Origin: JBFMDN01 sp040753915
Lineage (GTDB): Bacteria > Desulfobacterota > Desulfomonilia > Desulfomonilales > Desulfomonilaceae
Length of the DNA: 64,000 nucleotides
Reading direction: 5' to 3'
Assembly: GCA_040753915.1 (NCBI GenBank)
Contig: JBFMDN010000021.1
Location: 1 to 64,000, forward strand
The notes under the pieces: model-generated
Database searches by the model: none
What the model was told of the DNA's origin: nothing
The model's input: the letters and a program-made list of their open reading frames with translations, nothing else
Part shown: in pieces, positions 36,798 through 45,825 of the stretch
Numbering within the stretch: position 1 is the first letter of the stretch
Layout of the letters: every line of letters starts with the position of its first letter
Made by a program: the position numbers and the translations under genes

Positions 36798-37967
36798 TCA
36801 CCACGGCAAAGCCTGAGCGACCAGCACTTTTAGGTACCTGGTTTCAGGCATGGCAAGCAGAACGGGATGATCGGGACCCTGACCTCGGGTGTTGAGAAGT
36901 CGGACTCGCTTGCCGCTTTGGAGTGAAGCGGTAAAGAGGAGATTCTCGAAGTCGGACGGGCTGATGTGATGAGAGCATGAACAGGTTACAAGGGTGCCGC
37001 CAGGCTTGAGTCTTGCAAGCGCCCTCCGATTCAGGTCGATGTAGCCCTTGAGCCCCTCCTTCATCGCTGCTCGATTCTTTATGAAGGCAGGTGGGTCAAG
37101 CACGATCACATCCCAGTCGTCTCGAGACCTTTTCAAGAACTCCAAAGCGGAATCCTTCACCGTCTCGAACCGATCCGCTACGCCATTTATCCTTGCGGCG
37201 GTTTCAGCCAGTGCGAGGGCTCCCCGAGAAGAATCTACCGCAACCACCTCCGACGCTCCGGCTACGGCAGCGTGAATCCCCCATGCTCCTGAGTACGAGA
37301 AGAGATCCAACACGCGATCGCCTGGATGCACGAGGTACTTCATCACGCCCCTGTTACGCTCTTGGTCCAAGTAGAAGCCGGTTTTTTGGCCGTTCTGTAC
37401 GTCCACAGGGAATTTTAGTCCTGCACAGTCGATCAGGATCTCGTCCGGGACCGTGCCGTACGCAACGCTCTTTTCCAGGGGGATCCCCTCCAGGGAACGG
37501 GCAGGGGAATCATTGCGCAAGAATATTCCTTCAGGGCGAAGAATCTCGACCAGCACGGTCACAACGTCGTCAAGAAGCCTGTCCATTCCTGCGGTAAGGC
37601 TCTGTACCGCAAGGACGGCCCCATACCTGTCGACTACCAGGCCAGGCAGTAAATCGGATTCCCCGAACACCATGCGGTATACGTCACCCTTGCCATACAG
37701 GCGCCTCCTCAGATCCCGCGCGGCCCGGATTCTCCTGGTCAAGAAGTCCAGGTCAATGGTCTCTTTCCTACGGGAGAGGATACGGGCAGCGATGAGGCTT
37801 GCCGGATTGACATACACCACTCCCAAGAACTCGCCTGATGCGTCGACGAGCTCGTGAATGTCACCCGGCTCCAGTTTCGACACGGGAGGGTCTGCTATCT
37901 CGTTGGAGAAAACCCAAAGGTGCCCCCGCCGGACCCGCCTGTCCATGTTTTTCTTCAATCTGATCAT
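36798..37967 (-). CDS. Class I rRNA methyltransferase, RlmI-like
   Basis: 389 residues with an N-terminal PUA domain (about 5-80), a central domain and a C-terminal SAM-binding Rossmann fold (about 180-389; VLDLFSYSGAWGIHAA and VLDPPAFIKNRAA). This is the layout of RlmI, which makes m5C1962 in 23S rRNA; specificity is inferred. A CSCSH segment near the end is common in the family. It lies 62 bases after serS and is probably in the same transcript. Confidence 0.93.
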   Translation of the reverse strand: MIRLKKNMDRRVRRGHLWVFSNEIADPPVSKLEPGDIHELVDASGEFLGVVYVNPASLIAARILSRRKETIDLDFLTRRIRAARDLRRRLYGKGDVYRMVFGESDLLPGLVVDRYGAVLAVQSLTAGMDRLLDDVVTVLVEILRPEGIFLRNDSPARSLEGIPLEKSVAYGTVPDEILIDCAGLKFPVDVQNGQKTGFYLDQERNRGVMKYLVHPGDRVLDLFSYSGAWGIHAAVAGASEVVAVDSSRGALALAETAARINGVADRFETVKDSALEFLKRSRDDWDVIVLDPPAFIKNRAAMKEGLKGYIDLNRRALARLKPGGTLVTCSCSHHISPSDFENLLFTASLQSGKRVRLLNTRGQGPDHPVLLAMPETRYLKVLVAQALPW

Positions 37968-38029
37968 GCTCGATCCAATTAGCCGAAAGTCTCCGAGACA
38001 TGCCTTCCCATTCTGCTTGCCTCACCGCT

Positions 38030-39313
38030 CTAACGTCTTTTGGGCTCGATCCGCTCCATCCCGTTCATGTAAGGTCTGAGCACCTCGGGAATCGTGACGC
38101 TTCCATCCTCGTTCTGGTAGTTCTCCAGGATTGGGATCAGGATGCGTGGTGAAGCAACCGCAGTGTTGTTCAGGGTATGACAGTATTGGGTCTTCCCGTC
38201 TCGTCCCCGCCAACGGATTCTCAAGCGACGCGCCTGGAATTCGTGAAGCGTTGAGCAGGAATGAGTTTCCGAATACTTGCCTCTGCTCGGCATCCAGGTC
38301 TCGATCTCATGCTTGAGAACCTGGCCTTGTCCGATTTCGGCAGAGCAGGCCAGCGCAACACGGTGGGGGAGGCCGAGCGCCTGCATAAGGCTTTCCGAGT
38401 TCTCGAGCAGAATCTGGTGCTCTTGCCGAGAAACATCCGGATCGTTTACGCAGATCACGACTTGCTCCACTTTGTTGAACTGATGGAGCCTGTAGAAGCC
38501 GCGGGTATCGCGACCGTAGGAGCCTGCCTCCCTTCGGAAGCAGGTGGAGTAGCCGCAATAGTGCTTCGGGAGGTCCTTTTCGTTCAGGATCTCGTCCATA
38601 TGGTAGGAGACCAGTGAGACTTCGGAAGTTCCGACAAGGTATAGCTCGTCCTTCTCGATGAAGAACGTGTCCTCCTCTCCCAGAGGAAAAAAACCTGTAC
38701 CTATCATCGCTTCGCGTCTCACCAGTTGCGGGACGATCATCGGTTGAAAGCCACGGGATACCAAGTGGTCCAAGGCCATCTTGAACAGGGCAAATTCCAG
38801 CAGAGCGCCTTCATTCTTCAGAACGTACATTCGAGCGCCGGCAAACTTGACCGCGCGTGGAATGTCGAGGATGTCGAGGATTTCCGCTAGCTCCAGATGG
38901 TCTTTCGGAGGAAAATCGAATTTCGGAGGACTTCCGAACGATCTAACCTCCACGTTGTCATCGTCCGTCTCTCCTTCAGGGACCTCCGGAAGGGGGGGAT
39001 TGGGCACGCGCAACATAAGCTCCTCGAAGCGGGCTTCCATCTGCCGCAATTTGGGCTCGAGCGCAGCCAAGTCGTCCTTAATGGCTCGGACACGGGCGAC
39101 AGCTCGGTCCTTGGGATCTCCGGTCAGTTTCGGGATGTCTTTCGTGAGTCGATTTCGTTCGGCCCGAAGGCTCTCCACTTCCGACTTGATCCGTCTCATT
39201 TCTTCGTCGACGCAGAGAAGCTCGTCCACGTCCATGGCCATTTTCTTTTTCCGGATGCCTTCTTTTATGACTTCCGGATTACTGCGAATGAAACCTATAT
39301 CCAGCATAGACAT
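38030..39313 (-). CDS. serS: Seryl-tRNA synthetase
   Basis: 427 residues. The N-terminal long coiled-coil arm (about 25-105) that binds tRNA-Ser is followed by the class II core with motif 2 (CFRREAGSYGRDTRG) and motif 3 near the end (NEDGSVTIPEVLRPYM). The length matches the family. It lies 25 bases after a small gene and upstream of the rRNA methyltransferase, so these three may form one operon. Confidence 0.97.
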   Translation of the reverse strand: MSMLDIGFIRSNPEVIKEGIRKKKMAMDVDELLCVDEEMRRIKSEVESLRAERNRLTKDIPKLTGDPKDRAVARVRAIKDDLAALEPKLRQMEARFEELMLRVPNPPLPEVPEGETDDDNVEVRSFGSPPKFDFPPKDHLELAEILDILDIPRAVKFAGARMYVLKNEGALLEFALFKMALDHLVSRGFQPMIVPQLVRREAMIGTGFFPLGEEDTFFIEKDELYLVGTSEVSLVSYHMDEILNEKDLPKHYCGYSTCFRREAGSYGRDTRGFYRLHQFNKVEQVVICVNDPDVSRQEHQILLENSESLMQALGLPHRVALACSAEIGQGQVLKHEIETWMPSRGKYSETHSCSTLHEFQARRLRIRWRGRDGKTQYCHTLNNTAVASPRILIPILENYQNEDGSVTIPEVLRPYMNGMERIEPKRR

Positions 39314-39338
39314 CTCCTTGACGGATTGGTTGATCGGA

Positions 39339-39659
39339 TCAAGACTCCGATGACGGCTTTGGCTTAGCCTTCATGGATTCGGAGAGTGCTTTTACAAGCC
39401 CTTGAGAAGGCGTTTTGAATGTCTTCTTCTGCATTCTGTCGATGGGGCTCTCCACTATGTCGCCCAATTCCGAAGCGACGTTCTTCTGGCCCCATTTCTC
39501 TTGTATATATCGCTGAAGCTCCTGTTGCTCGGCCGGAAGCATGTCAGCATAGAGTTTTTCCAATGATTCTCGTTCGGTCCTGGTCATAGGGCCAGGCCCG
39601 ATCTTCCGGGATGCTTCCAGCCATCGTCGTTGCTTGGACGTCAAGTCTCGCTCTTCCAC
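39339..39659 (-). CDS. Hypothetical protein upstream of serS
   Basis: 106 residues, charged and mostly helical, with no signal peptide or membrane segment. It begins MEERDLTSKQRRWL. The C-terminal third is Lys/Ser/Pro rich (KAKPKPSSES). I do not recognise the family. Its spacing to serS (25 bases) suggests co-transcription. Confidence 0.6.
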   Translation of the reverse strand: MEERDLTSKQRRWLEASRKIGPGPMTRTERESLEKLYADMLPAEQQELQRYIQEKWGQKNVASELGDIVESPIDRMQKKTFKTPSQGLVKALSESMKAKPKPSSES

Positions 39660-39867
39660 GCCAAGAGTCTCCCTTCACGCAAGGTCTCACATTCAGACCC
39701 GGTAAACTTAGCAAGTCGCCTGTACCCGCGCAAGCCGTTTCAGGGGGGGTAACACAAATGCGGTGCAAGAGCGAATCATGCGGTCCAACTGATTAGACCC
39801 CCTTTCCCTTGCTGGATGACGGAATATTGACTATATTCAGCCGAAGCAGAAGCAGGGGAACCGACAG

Positions 39868-41520
39868 GTGAAAGCAAAAGTATTTCTTCTCGCAGCCATA
39901 TTGATCTTCGGAATATCGGGATGCAACAAGGGTGAGGAAGGCCCCGCCCAGGCCCGGACTGACGGCACGCCCGTTGCGCAAGAGGACCTGAAACCGGCCT
40001 ACGGGGACATGATAATTCGTGGAAGCATTGGGGATGCGAGCGTGCTCCTCCCCATCCTGGCATCGGATTCCGGGAGCTTTGACATTACAGCCCTTATCTA
40101 CAACGGTCTCGTGAGGTACGACAGGGACCTCAGACTGATCGGAGAGCTGGCCGACCGCTGGGAAATCTCCGACGACAAGCTGACCATCCGCTTTTTCTTG
40201 CGCAAGGATGTGAAGTGGCAGGACGGACACCCCTTCACGGCCAAGGATGTGGAGTATACGTACAAGGCATATGTGGATCCCAAAACCCCCACCGCGTATG
40301 CCACAGATTTCCTGAAGGTCAAGGAATTTCGCGTGCTGGATCCCTACACGGTGGAAGTCACGTACAATGAGGTCTATGCACCTGCTCTCGGATCTTGGGG
40401 GCAAGGCATGCTTCCCAGCCATTTGCTGGAAGGCAAAGAGATCACTGATAGCCCTCTCAAGCGTGAGCCGGTAGGGACGGGCCCCTACAGGTTCCGAGAA
40501 TGGAAGACTCAGGAGCGGATCGTCCTCGATAGTTACCACGACTATTTCGAGCACAGGCCGTACATCGATCGGGTGATGACCAGAATCATTCCAGACCCTG
40601 CTACCATGTTCCTCGAGCTCAAGGCGGGTAGGATCGACCAGATGGGTCTGTCTCCGTTGCAGTACCAACGGCAGACGGATTCGAGCTGGTTCCGCGATAA
40701 CTTCCGAAAGTACAAATATCTGGCTTTCGGTTACGCGTACCTGGGATACAATCTCAAAGACTGGAAATTCCAGGATAAAAAGGTGAGACAGGCGCTGACC
40801 ACCGCTATCAATAGGGAGAGTATCGTCGAAGGGGTGCTTCTGGGACTCGGTCAGGTAGCCTATACCCCGTACAAACCGGATACCTTCTGGTATAACGACA
40901 ATGTGAAGAAGTTCCCCTACGATCCGGCTAAGGCAAAGGAAATGCTAGCAGAGGCCGGCTGGAAGGACACGGATGGGGACGGCATCCTGGACAAAGACGG
41001 GAAGCCCTTTGAATTTACGATCCTTACCAACCAGGGAAACCAGTTGCGGGAAAGGTCTGCCACGATCGTGCAGAGGGATCTCCGTAAGGTTGGAATTCGA
41101 GTCAAGATCAGAACAGTTGAATGGGCGGCCTTTCTCAAGAACTTCATCAACAAGAGGAATTTCGAGGCATGTTTGCTGGGGTGGAGTATCGGCATAGATC
41201 CCAGTCAGATCGACATCTGGAATTCTAAGAAGATCGGTCCCAGTGAGCTGAACTTCGTCACGTATCAGAATCCCGAAGTGGACAAGTTGCTCGACCAAGG
41301 CGCTGCCGTTTACGATCCCGAGAAGCGCAAAGTCTTTTATGACAAGTTTCAGGAGATCATAGCGGAAGATCAGCCATACACATTCTTGTACGTCTCGTAT
41401 GCACTCCCTATTATCAGCGCCCGATTTCACGGAATCGATCCGGCTCCAATAGGGATCGGATACAACTTTATAGACTGGTTCGTACCTAAGCAGCTCCAGA
41501 AGTATCATATCGAACCGTGA
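39868..41520 (+). CDS. Peptide/nickel-type ABC transporter substrate-binding lipoprotein
   Basis: 550 residues of solute-binding family 5. The N-terminus is a lipoprotein signal with the lipobox GISGC, so the mature protein is anchored by a lipid. Typical features include AYGDMIIRGS, KWQDGHPFTAKDVEYTYKA and TDGDGILDKDGKPFEFTI. Members bind oligopeptides, dipeptides, nickel complexes or related molecules; the ligand is not shown. The start is GTG at 39868, after AGGGGA. It is the first gene of a four-gene run with two permeases and a formyltransferase. No ATPase gene follows. Confidence 0.95.
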   Translation: MKAKVFLLAAILIFGISGCNKGEEGPAQARTDGTPVAQEDLKPAYGDMIIRGSIGDASVLLPILASDSGSFDITALIYNGLVRYDRDLRLIGELADRWEISDDKLTIRFFLRKDVKWQDGHPFTAKDVEYTYKAYVDPKTPTAYATDFLKVKEFRVLDPYTVEVTYNEVYAPALGSWGQGMLPSHLLEGKEITDSPLKREPVGTGPYRFREWKTQERIVLDSYHDYFEHRPYIDRVMTRIIPDPATMFLELKAGRIDQMGLSPLQYQRQTDSSWFRDNFRKYKYLAFGYAYLGYNLKDWKFQDKKVRQALTTAINRESIVEGVLLGLGQVAYTPYKPDTFWYNDNVKKFPYDPAKAKEMLAEAGWKDTDGDGILDKDGKPFEFTILTNQGNQLRERSATIVQRDLRKVGIRVKIRTVEWAAFLKNFINKRNFEACLLGWSIGIDPSQIDIWNSKKIGPSELNFVTYQNPEVDKLLDQGAAVYDPEKRKVFYDKFQEIIAEDQPYTFLYVSYALPIISARFHGIDPAPIGIGYNFIDWFVPKQLQKYHIEP

Positions 41521-41526
41521 GGTGCC

Positions 41527-42504
41527 ATGGGCCCCTATATCCTGAAACGCATTTTCCTGATGATCCCGGTCCTGCTCGGTATCACCATCTTGTCGTTCGG
41601 AGTGATGAAGCTTGCACCAGGAGATCCCACTTCCATTCTCACCGACCTCAACCCGAACATGAACAAAGAGGCGGTGGAGAGGATCCGGGCCCATTACGGG
41701 CTCGACCAACCGTCGTACGTTCAGTATTTCAAGTGGCTCAAGAACATGCTGGTGCTTGATTTCGGGAGATCCTTCGCATCGGACAACAGACCGGTGATTG
41801 ACAAGATTGTGGAGCGCATACCTATCACGCTTCTGATCAATGTTCTTTCAATGATTCTTATTCTCATTGTGGCCATTCCCCTTGGTGTCATGTCCGCGGT
41901 GAAACAGAATTCGCTCTTTGACAAGGGGACCACCGTATTCGTGTTTATCGGCTTCGCCATTCCCACCTTCTGGCTTGCTCTCTTGCTCATGATTCTGTTC
42001 GGCGTCAAGCTGGATTGGCTTCCCATCTCGGGATTTCGGTCTCTCGACTATCCGTCACTGTCGTTTTTCGAGAAAATTTTCGATGTAAGCAAACATCTGA
42101 TCCTTCCGATCTTCGTCTCCGCATTCGGCGGGCTTGCTGGGATGAGCAGATACATGCGATCCAACATGCTTGAGGTGATCCGCCAGGACTACATAACTAC
42201 TGCGAGGGCAAAAGGGCTGGACGAGCGGACGGTCATATTCAAGCACGCGTTGCGCAATGCTCTTCTTCCGGTTATCACGCTCCTGGGATTGTCCGTCCCG
42301 GGCCTCATAGGAGGTAGTGTGATCTTCGAGACCATTTTCGCGATTCCCGGCATGGGGCAATTGTTCTACCAGGCGGTCATGATGAGGGACTATCCAACCG
42401 TAATGGGCATCCTCGTCATCGGTGCGGTATTGACCCTCTTGGGGAACTTGCTGGCAGACGTGATGTACTCGTGGGCTGACCCCAGGATACGGGTATCGGG
42501 CTGA
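41527..42504 (+). CDS. ABC transporter permease, DppB family
   Basis: 325 residues with six membrane segments. The N-terminus (MGPYILKRIFLMIPVLLGI) and the EAA loop (TTARAKGLDERTVIFKHALRN) are typical of DppB/OppB permeases. It lies six bases after the binding-protein gene and 13 bases before the second permease gene. Confidence 0.96.
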   Translation: MGPYILKRIFLMIPVLLGITILSFGVMKLAPGDPTSILTDLNPNMNKEAVERIRAHYGLDQPSYVQYFKWLKNMLVLDFGRSFASDNRPVIDKIVERIPITLLINVLSMILILIVAIPLGVMSAVKQNSLFDKGTTVFVFIGFAIPTFWLALLLMILFGVKLDWLPISGFRSLDYPSLSFFEKIFDVSKHLILPIFVSAFGGLAGMSRYMRSNMLEVIRQDYITTARAKGLDERTVIFKHALRNALLPVITLLGLSVPGLIGGSVIFETIFAIPGMGQLFYQAVMMRDYPTVMGILVIGAVLTLLGNLLADVMYSWADPRIRVSG

Positions 42505-42517
42505 GGGCGGGGGAACA

Positions 42518-43360
42518 ATGGATTCCATATACGGCGATTTCTTTCGGCGGCTCGCAAGAAACAAATTGGCAATGGTGGGCCTGTCCGTGGTTGTGATCCT
42601 ATGCCTCGTCGCGATCTTTGCGGACCGACTGGCGCCCTATTCGCCCACAATGATAGACACGTCCAAGATCCTCGTGGAACCGAGTTGGGAACATCCCATG
42701 GGAACGGACATCCTCGGGAGAGATGTGCTGTCCAGGATCATACATGGAGCGGGTGTGTCGCTGAGTGTGGGATTCGTAGCGGTCGGGATCTCCACCCTTA
42801 TCGGTGTGGTTCTGGGGGCGGTTGCAGGCTATTACAGCGGGATGGTCGATCGAGTCATCATGCGGTTCGTGGATATCATGCTGTGTTTTCCGACCTTTTT
42901 CCTTATTCTCGCGGTCATAGCGTTCCTTCAGCCAAGCATCTGGAACATCATGATTGTGATCGGAGTCACGTCGTGGATGAACGTTACCAGGCTTGTACGC
43001 GCTGAGTTTCTCAGTCTTCGCGAGCGAGACTTCGTGCTTGCGGCAATTAGCCAGGGCGCCAGCGATCTGCGGGTCATTTTCGCCCACATTCTTCCGAATG
43101 CGATGGCTCCTGTGCTCGTGGCAGCGACCCTGGGGGTCGCCGCGGCGGTACTCGTGGAATCGAGTCTGTCGTTCCTCGGCCTGGGAGTTCAACCCCCCAA
43201 CCCCTCCTGGGGAAACATGCTCACAGAGGGCAAAGACAACATCGAGATAGCGTGGTGGCTCTCTCTATTCCCGGGGCTCGCCATCTTCATTACCGTTATG
43301 GGATACAATCTCCTGGGGGAAGGAATTCGAGACATTCTCGACCCAAGACTGAGGCAATAG
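42518..43360 (+). CDS. ABC transporter permease, DppC family
   Basis: 280 residues with an N-terminal helix, five more membrane segments and the EAA loop (LAAISQGASDLRVIFAHILPN). It has a typical DppC end (LLGEGIRDILDPRLRQ). It forms the translocation channel with the DppB-type partner. No ATP-binding protein gene lies in this run, so one must be encoded elsewhere. Confidence 0.96.
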   Translation: MDSIYGDFFRRLARNKLAMVGLSVVVILCLVAIFADRLAPYSPTMIDTSKILVEPSWEHPMGTDILGRDVLSRIIHGAGVSLSVGFVAVGISTLIGVVLGAVAGYYSGMVDRVIMRFVDIMLCFPTFFLILAVIAFLQPSIWNIMIVIGVTSWMNVTRLVRAEFLSLRERDFVLAAISQGASDLRVIFAHILPNAMAPVLVAATLGVAAAVLVESSLSFLGLGVQPPNPSWGNMLTEGKDNIEIAWWLSLFPGLAIFITVMGYNLLGEGIRDILDPRLRQ

Positions 43361-43425
43361 TCGCTACTCGCTCTGAGGCATCCTGCCGCTGGCAGCTCAC
43401 AACCCCGTGAAGAGGATTACTTGTC

Positions 43426-44316
43426 ATGGCTTTTCGAATTGGGTGGTTTTCTACAGGCCGCGATCCCGCTGCCCGAAACCTTCTCCAGACCGTCCATGAG
43501 GACATCGTTCGGACGGGCATCCCAGCAAGAATCGAGTGGATCTTTTGCCACAGGGAAACCGGCGATGCTCCGGCAGACGTCGAGTATCGTGAACGAGAGT
43601 TGTTTTTCGATATGGCGGCCGCATTCGGCATCCCGGTGGCTACCCTGTCGCACGTAAAATTTATGCCTGAGCTACGCAAGCGAGGGTTGTTCGAAAGCCC
43701 CTCCGCTGCAGAGCCGTCTCCCGCCCTTCAGCGTTGGCGAAACCTCTACGGCGAGGAAGTGGTAAGAACAGTGAAGATGCTCCAGCCAGTAGACATCATC
43801 GTCATGGCCGGCTACATGCTTATCATCGGTGAGCCGGAGCTCCACGCACTCGACATGGTAAACATACATCCGGCTCTTCCGTGGGGTCCCAGAGGGACGT
43901 GGCAAGAAGTCATTCACGAGCTCATCGGCGAGAATGCCAGCGAGCAGGGTATCATGGTTCACCTGGTCACCGAGACACTCGACCGTGGTCCTGTTATTTC
44001 GTACTGCAGGTTTCCCATCAGGGGGGAAGGGTGGGATGATCTTTGGGTTCAGTGGGCGCGCGACATAGAGGCCGATTCGCCGCGTCAGATGCGCGAGAGT
44101 CATCCTCTGTTCAGGAAGATCCGGGCGGTCGGAGAGGTCCGGGAGCTTCCTCTTCTGCGCGGGGCGATCCGTGAGTTGGCATTCGGGCATCTCGTTGTCA
44201 GGGACAAGAAGATCGTCTCTGGAGGAAAAGTCCTCGAGCAGGGGGTGGATCTCACCGAAGCCATCGAAAAGATTGTGGCGGATGAGGCAGGGAAAAATGA
44301 GGCGTCAGGCGTTTGA
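43426..44316 (+). CDS. Formyltransferase family protein (PurN/Fmt-like)
   Basis: 296 residues. The formyltransferase core has the NIHPALPWG segment with Asn and His, a glycine-rich loop, and the Asp in TLDRGPVISY, the catalytic N-H-D triad positions of PurN and Fmt. The substrate is unknown. It follows the ABC permease by 65 bases and may be transcribed with it; the link between a formyltransferase and an importer is unusual. A ribosome binding site (GAGGATT) is present. It is longer than PurN (about 210) because of an extra C-terminal part. Confidence 0.85.
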   Translation: MAFRIGWFSTGRDPAARNLLQTVHEDIVRTGIPARIEWIFCHRETGDAPADVEYRERELFFDMAAAFGIPVATLSHVKFMPELRKRGLFESPSAAEPSPALQRWRNLYGEEVVRTVKMLQPVDIIVMAGYMLIIGEPELHALDMVNIHPALPWGPRGTWQEVIHELIGENASEQGIMVHLVTETLDRGPVISYCRFPIRGEGWDDLWVQWARDIEADSPRQMRESHPLFRKIRAVGEVRELPLLRGAIRELAFGHLVVRDKKIVSGGKVLEQGVDLTEAIEKIVADEAGKNEASGV

Positions 44317-44361
44317 TGGCATGCCCGCCGTTTGGTAAGCCCCCATGAATGAGGGGAGTCG

Positions 44362-44388
44362 ATGCCACAATTCTCGTTAGCGTGGCAT
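44362..44388. promoter_or_regulatory. Inverted repeat next to an orphan promoter
   Basis: ATGCCAC (44362-44368) and GTGGCAT (44382-44388) are perfect reverse complements and end nine bases before the -35 box. The TGCCAC/GTGGCA pair also occurs at 10728-10752 and 48579-48603. Confidence 0.45.
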
Positions 44389-44396
44389 GAAATCTC

Positions 44397-44424
44397 TTGA
44401 CACCACATATACGTGGCATATAAT
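44397..44424 (+). promoter_or_regulatory. Consensus sigma-70 promoter without a gene behind it
   Basis: TTGACA (44397-44402) and TATAAT (44419-44424) are perfect consensus hexamers with a 16-base spacer, one short of optimal. The spacer carries CCAC...GTGG. Transcription should start near 44431. No coding sequence begins within the next hundred bases. Confidence 0.75.
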
Positions 44425-44430
44425 TGAAAC

Positions 44431-44528
44431 AGCGTAACACTACAGCGGGCGTCTTGTGGAGGGGCGGGAACGGGCACATGTGACCTCGCGCTCGGGGCTT
44501 TTCATCTCGCTATTCCCGCCCCAGTTTT
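44431..44528 (+). ncRNA. Candidate small RNA of about 100 nt
   Basis: The expected start of the consensus promoter is followed by about 30 bases and then GGGGCGGGAA (44461-44470), which pairs perfectly with TTCCCGCCCC (44513-44522). The 42-base loop between them is GC-rich, and AGTTTTTC follows. A promoter-to-terminator unit of this size with no ORF is typical of a regulatory RNA. No known family is recognised. Confidence 0.4.
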
Positions 44529-44529
44529 T
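44461..44529 (+). terminator. Terminator-like stem with long loop
   Basis: A 10-bp perfect GC-rich stem (44461-44470 with 44513-44522), then five T at 44525-44529. The loop of 42 bases is much longer than in common terminators, so the stem may also be a structural element of the RNA. Confidence 0.45.
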
Positions 44530-45047
44530 CGCCGGCCTGGCATCACTCCTGTGACCGTAACGGGTGTCAAACCCACGTCGCCATTCGCCACGCGTCCCAC
44601 AACAGAATCCCTTCTTACGGGCTGCAGAGAATTCCGAAGAGACGGGATTGTGGTCTCCAGAGAAATGACGCCCCGACATCTCATGCAAATTGCTGATCCA
44701 CGTGCCATTTTCCCCCGAAAGGAAGGGCTTGACGCCCTCCAGAGGAGATCTCGTGTCGTGGCCGATGCATGAGGAGCTTGCCGGTCATCCGATAATGAGA
44801 TACACTTTCTATGAACTGCCATGGGGTCTGTGCGGCTCCCATGTGTCGATGGCATTTTGGGGAGATCGCACACGGGGGGACGGGCGTCTTACCCGCATTG
44901 TCGAACATGGGAAACAGAGATCATCATTGGCAACCCTAAGAGGAATAACTCCGTATTGGCGTGCACTCGGGTGCGTATGAGAGCACGTTCGGACCCAAAA
45001 GCTATCAAGGTTTCATGAGAACCGGACACAAATGAAGGGATATTACC
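44530..45047. other. No supported gene
   Basis: Short open frames in this stretch overlap on both strands and lack ribosome binding sites. No repeat or RNA family is recognised. Confidence 0.4.
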
Positions 45048-45296
45048 ATGAAATGTCAGTCGGATTTTGAGCCCAAGGAACAAGAAATCCTGAGACAGGC
45101 CGACGAGTGTGTTGAGGAATGGTGGGAACCGGGAGCCGAGGGAAAGGTCCCCCCTCAGCAAAAGGCCGAGGATGCAGAGACTTCTGATATAGCGACCCGA
45201 GAGGCACTTCGCCGTGGTCTTGTGAAAGAAGACCAGACGGGAGATCTTTGTCTTGCGTGTCCTGAAGAAGAGGCTCCAGAGGGCAGCAAGGACTAA
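45048..45296 (+). CDS. Small acidic hypothetical protein
   Basis: 82 residues, strongly acidic, with four cysteines: Cys3, Cys21, and a CX2C pair near the end (DLCLACPEEEA). The final CX2C could bind a metal with one of the others. The ATG is preceded by GAAGGG. No family recognised. A 9-bp inverted repeat at 45378-45410 lies downstream. Confidence 0.6.
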   Translation: MKCQSDFEPKEQEILRQADECVEEWWEPGAEGKVPPQQKAEDAETSDIATREALRRGLVKEDQTGDLCLACPEEEAPEGSKD

Positions 45297-45377
45297 CCAC
45301 GGGATTTCACTAATACGGTTACGTATTTCACTGTCATCGGCAACCGGAATAACTGGGATCCTTGGCTTCTTAATGCC

Positions 45378-45410
45378 CTGAAGGAGCGTACCGAAGATGC
45401 ACTCCTTCAG
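45378..45410. repeat. 9-bp perfect inverted repeat
   Basis: CTGAAGGAG (45378-45386) and CTCCTTCAG (45402-45410) enclose 15 bases. No T-run follows, so a Rho-independent terminator is unlikely. Confidence 0.5.
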
Positions 45411-45480
45411 AGCGCAAGTCCCCTAATGTGCCGGGGCTGAATGCGCAACTATATTTATGAATACGGTCAGTTAGGTAATG

Positions 45481-45708
45481 GCAGCCTGGAAAGGCTACCC
45501 TACGTGTGAGGGAAACGGCGGCCTGTAGTGCAGGCTTTCCAGCCTGCATGTGAAGATGTGGCAGCCTGGAAAGGCTACCCTACATGTGGGGAAACGGCGG
45601 CCGTGTAGTGCAGGCTTTCCAGCCTGCATGTGAAGATGTGGCAGCCTGGAAAGGCTACCCTACATGTGGGGAAACGGCGGCCTGTAGTGCAGGCTTTCCA
45701 GCCTGCAT
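45481..45708. repeat. Three tandem 80-bp palindromic repeats
   Basis: Copies begin at 45481, 45561 and 45641; the third ends at 45708, without the last 12 bases. Each begins GCAGCCTGGAAAGGCTACC and ends with the near-inverse GGCTTTCCAGCCTGC, so each copy can fold into a hairpin. Copies differ by a few substitutions and compensating 1-bp indels. This recalls REP/BIME-type elements. Confidence 0.85.
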
Positions 45709-45825
45709 CTTAGCACTATGCAAAATGCTTTCTAAAACGGTCTCAACCATCCGGTACCGCTTTTCCCAGCAGAGGTGCCCCCGGGAGGCGTTGTCCTGTG
45801 TGCAGAATCGCTGTGCTTCGGCCCT

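Noticed and set aside
44551..44980. Open frames downstream of the candidate small RNA
   Set aside because: Overlapping frames on both strands without ribosome binding sites or recognisable domains.
45481..45708. CRISPR array
   Set aside because: The units are head-to-tail 80-bp copies with no unique spacers and no cas genes nearby.
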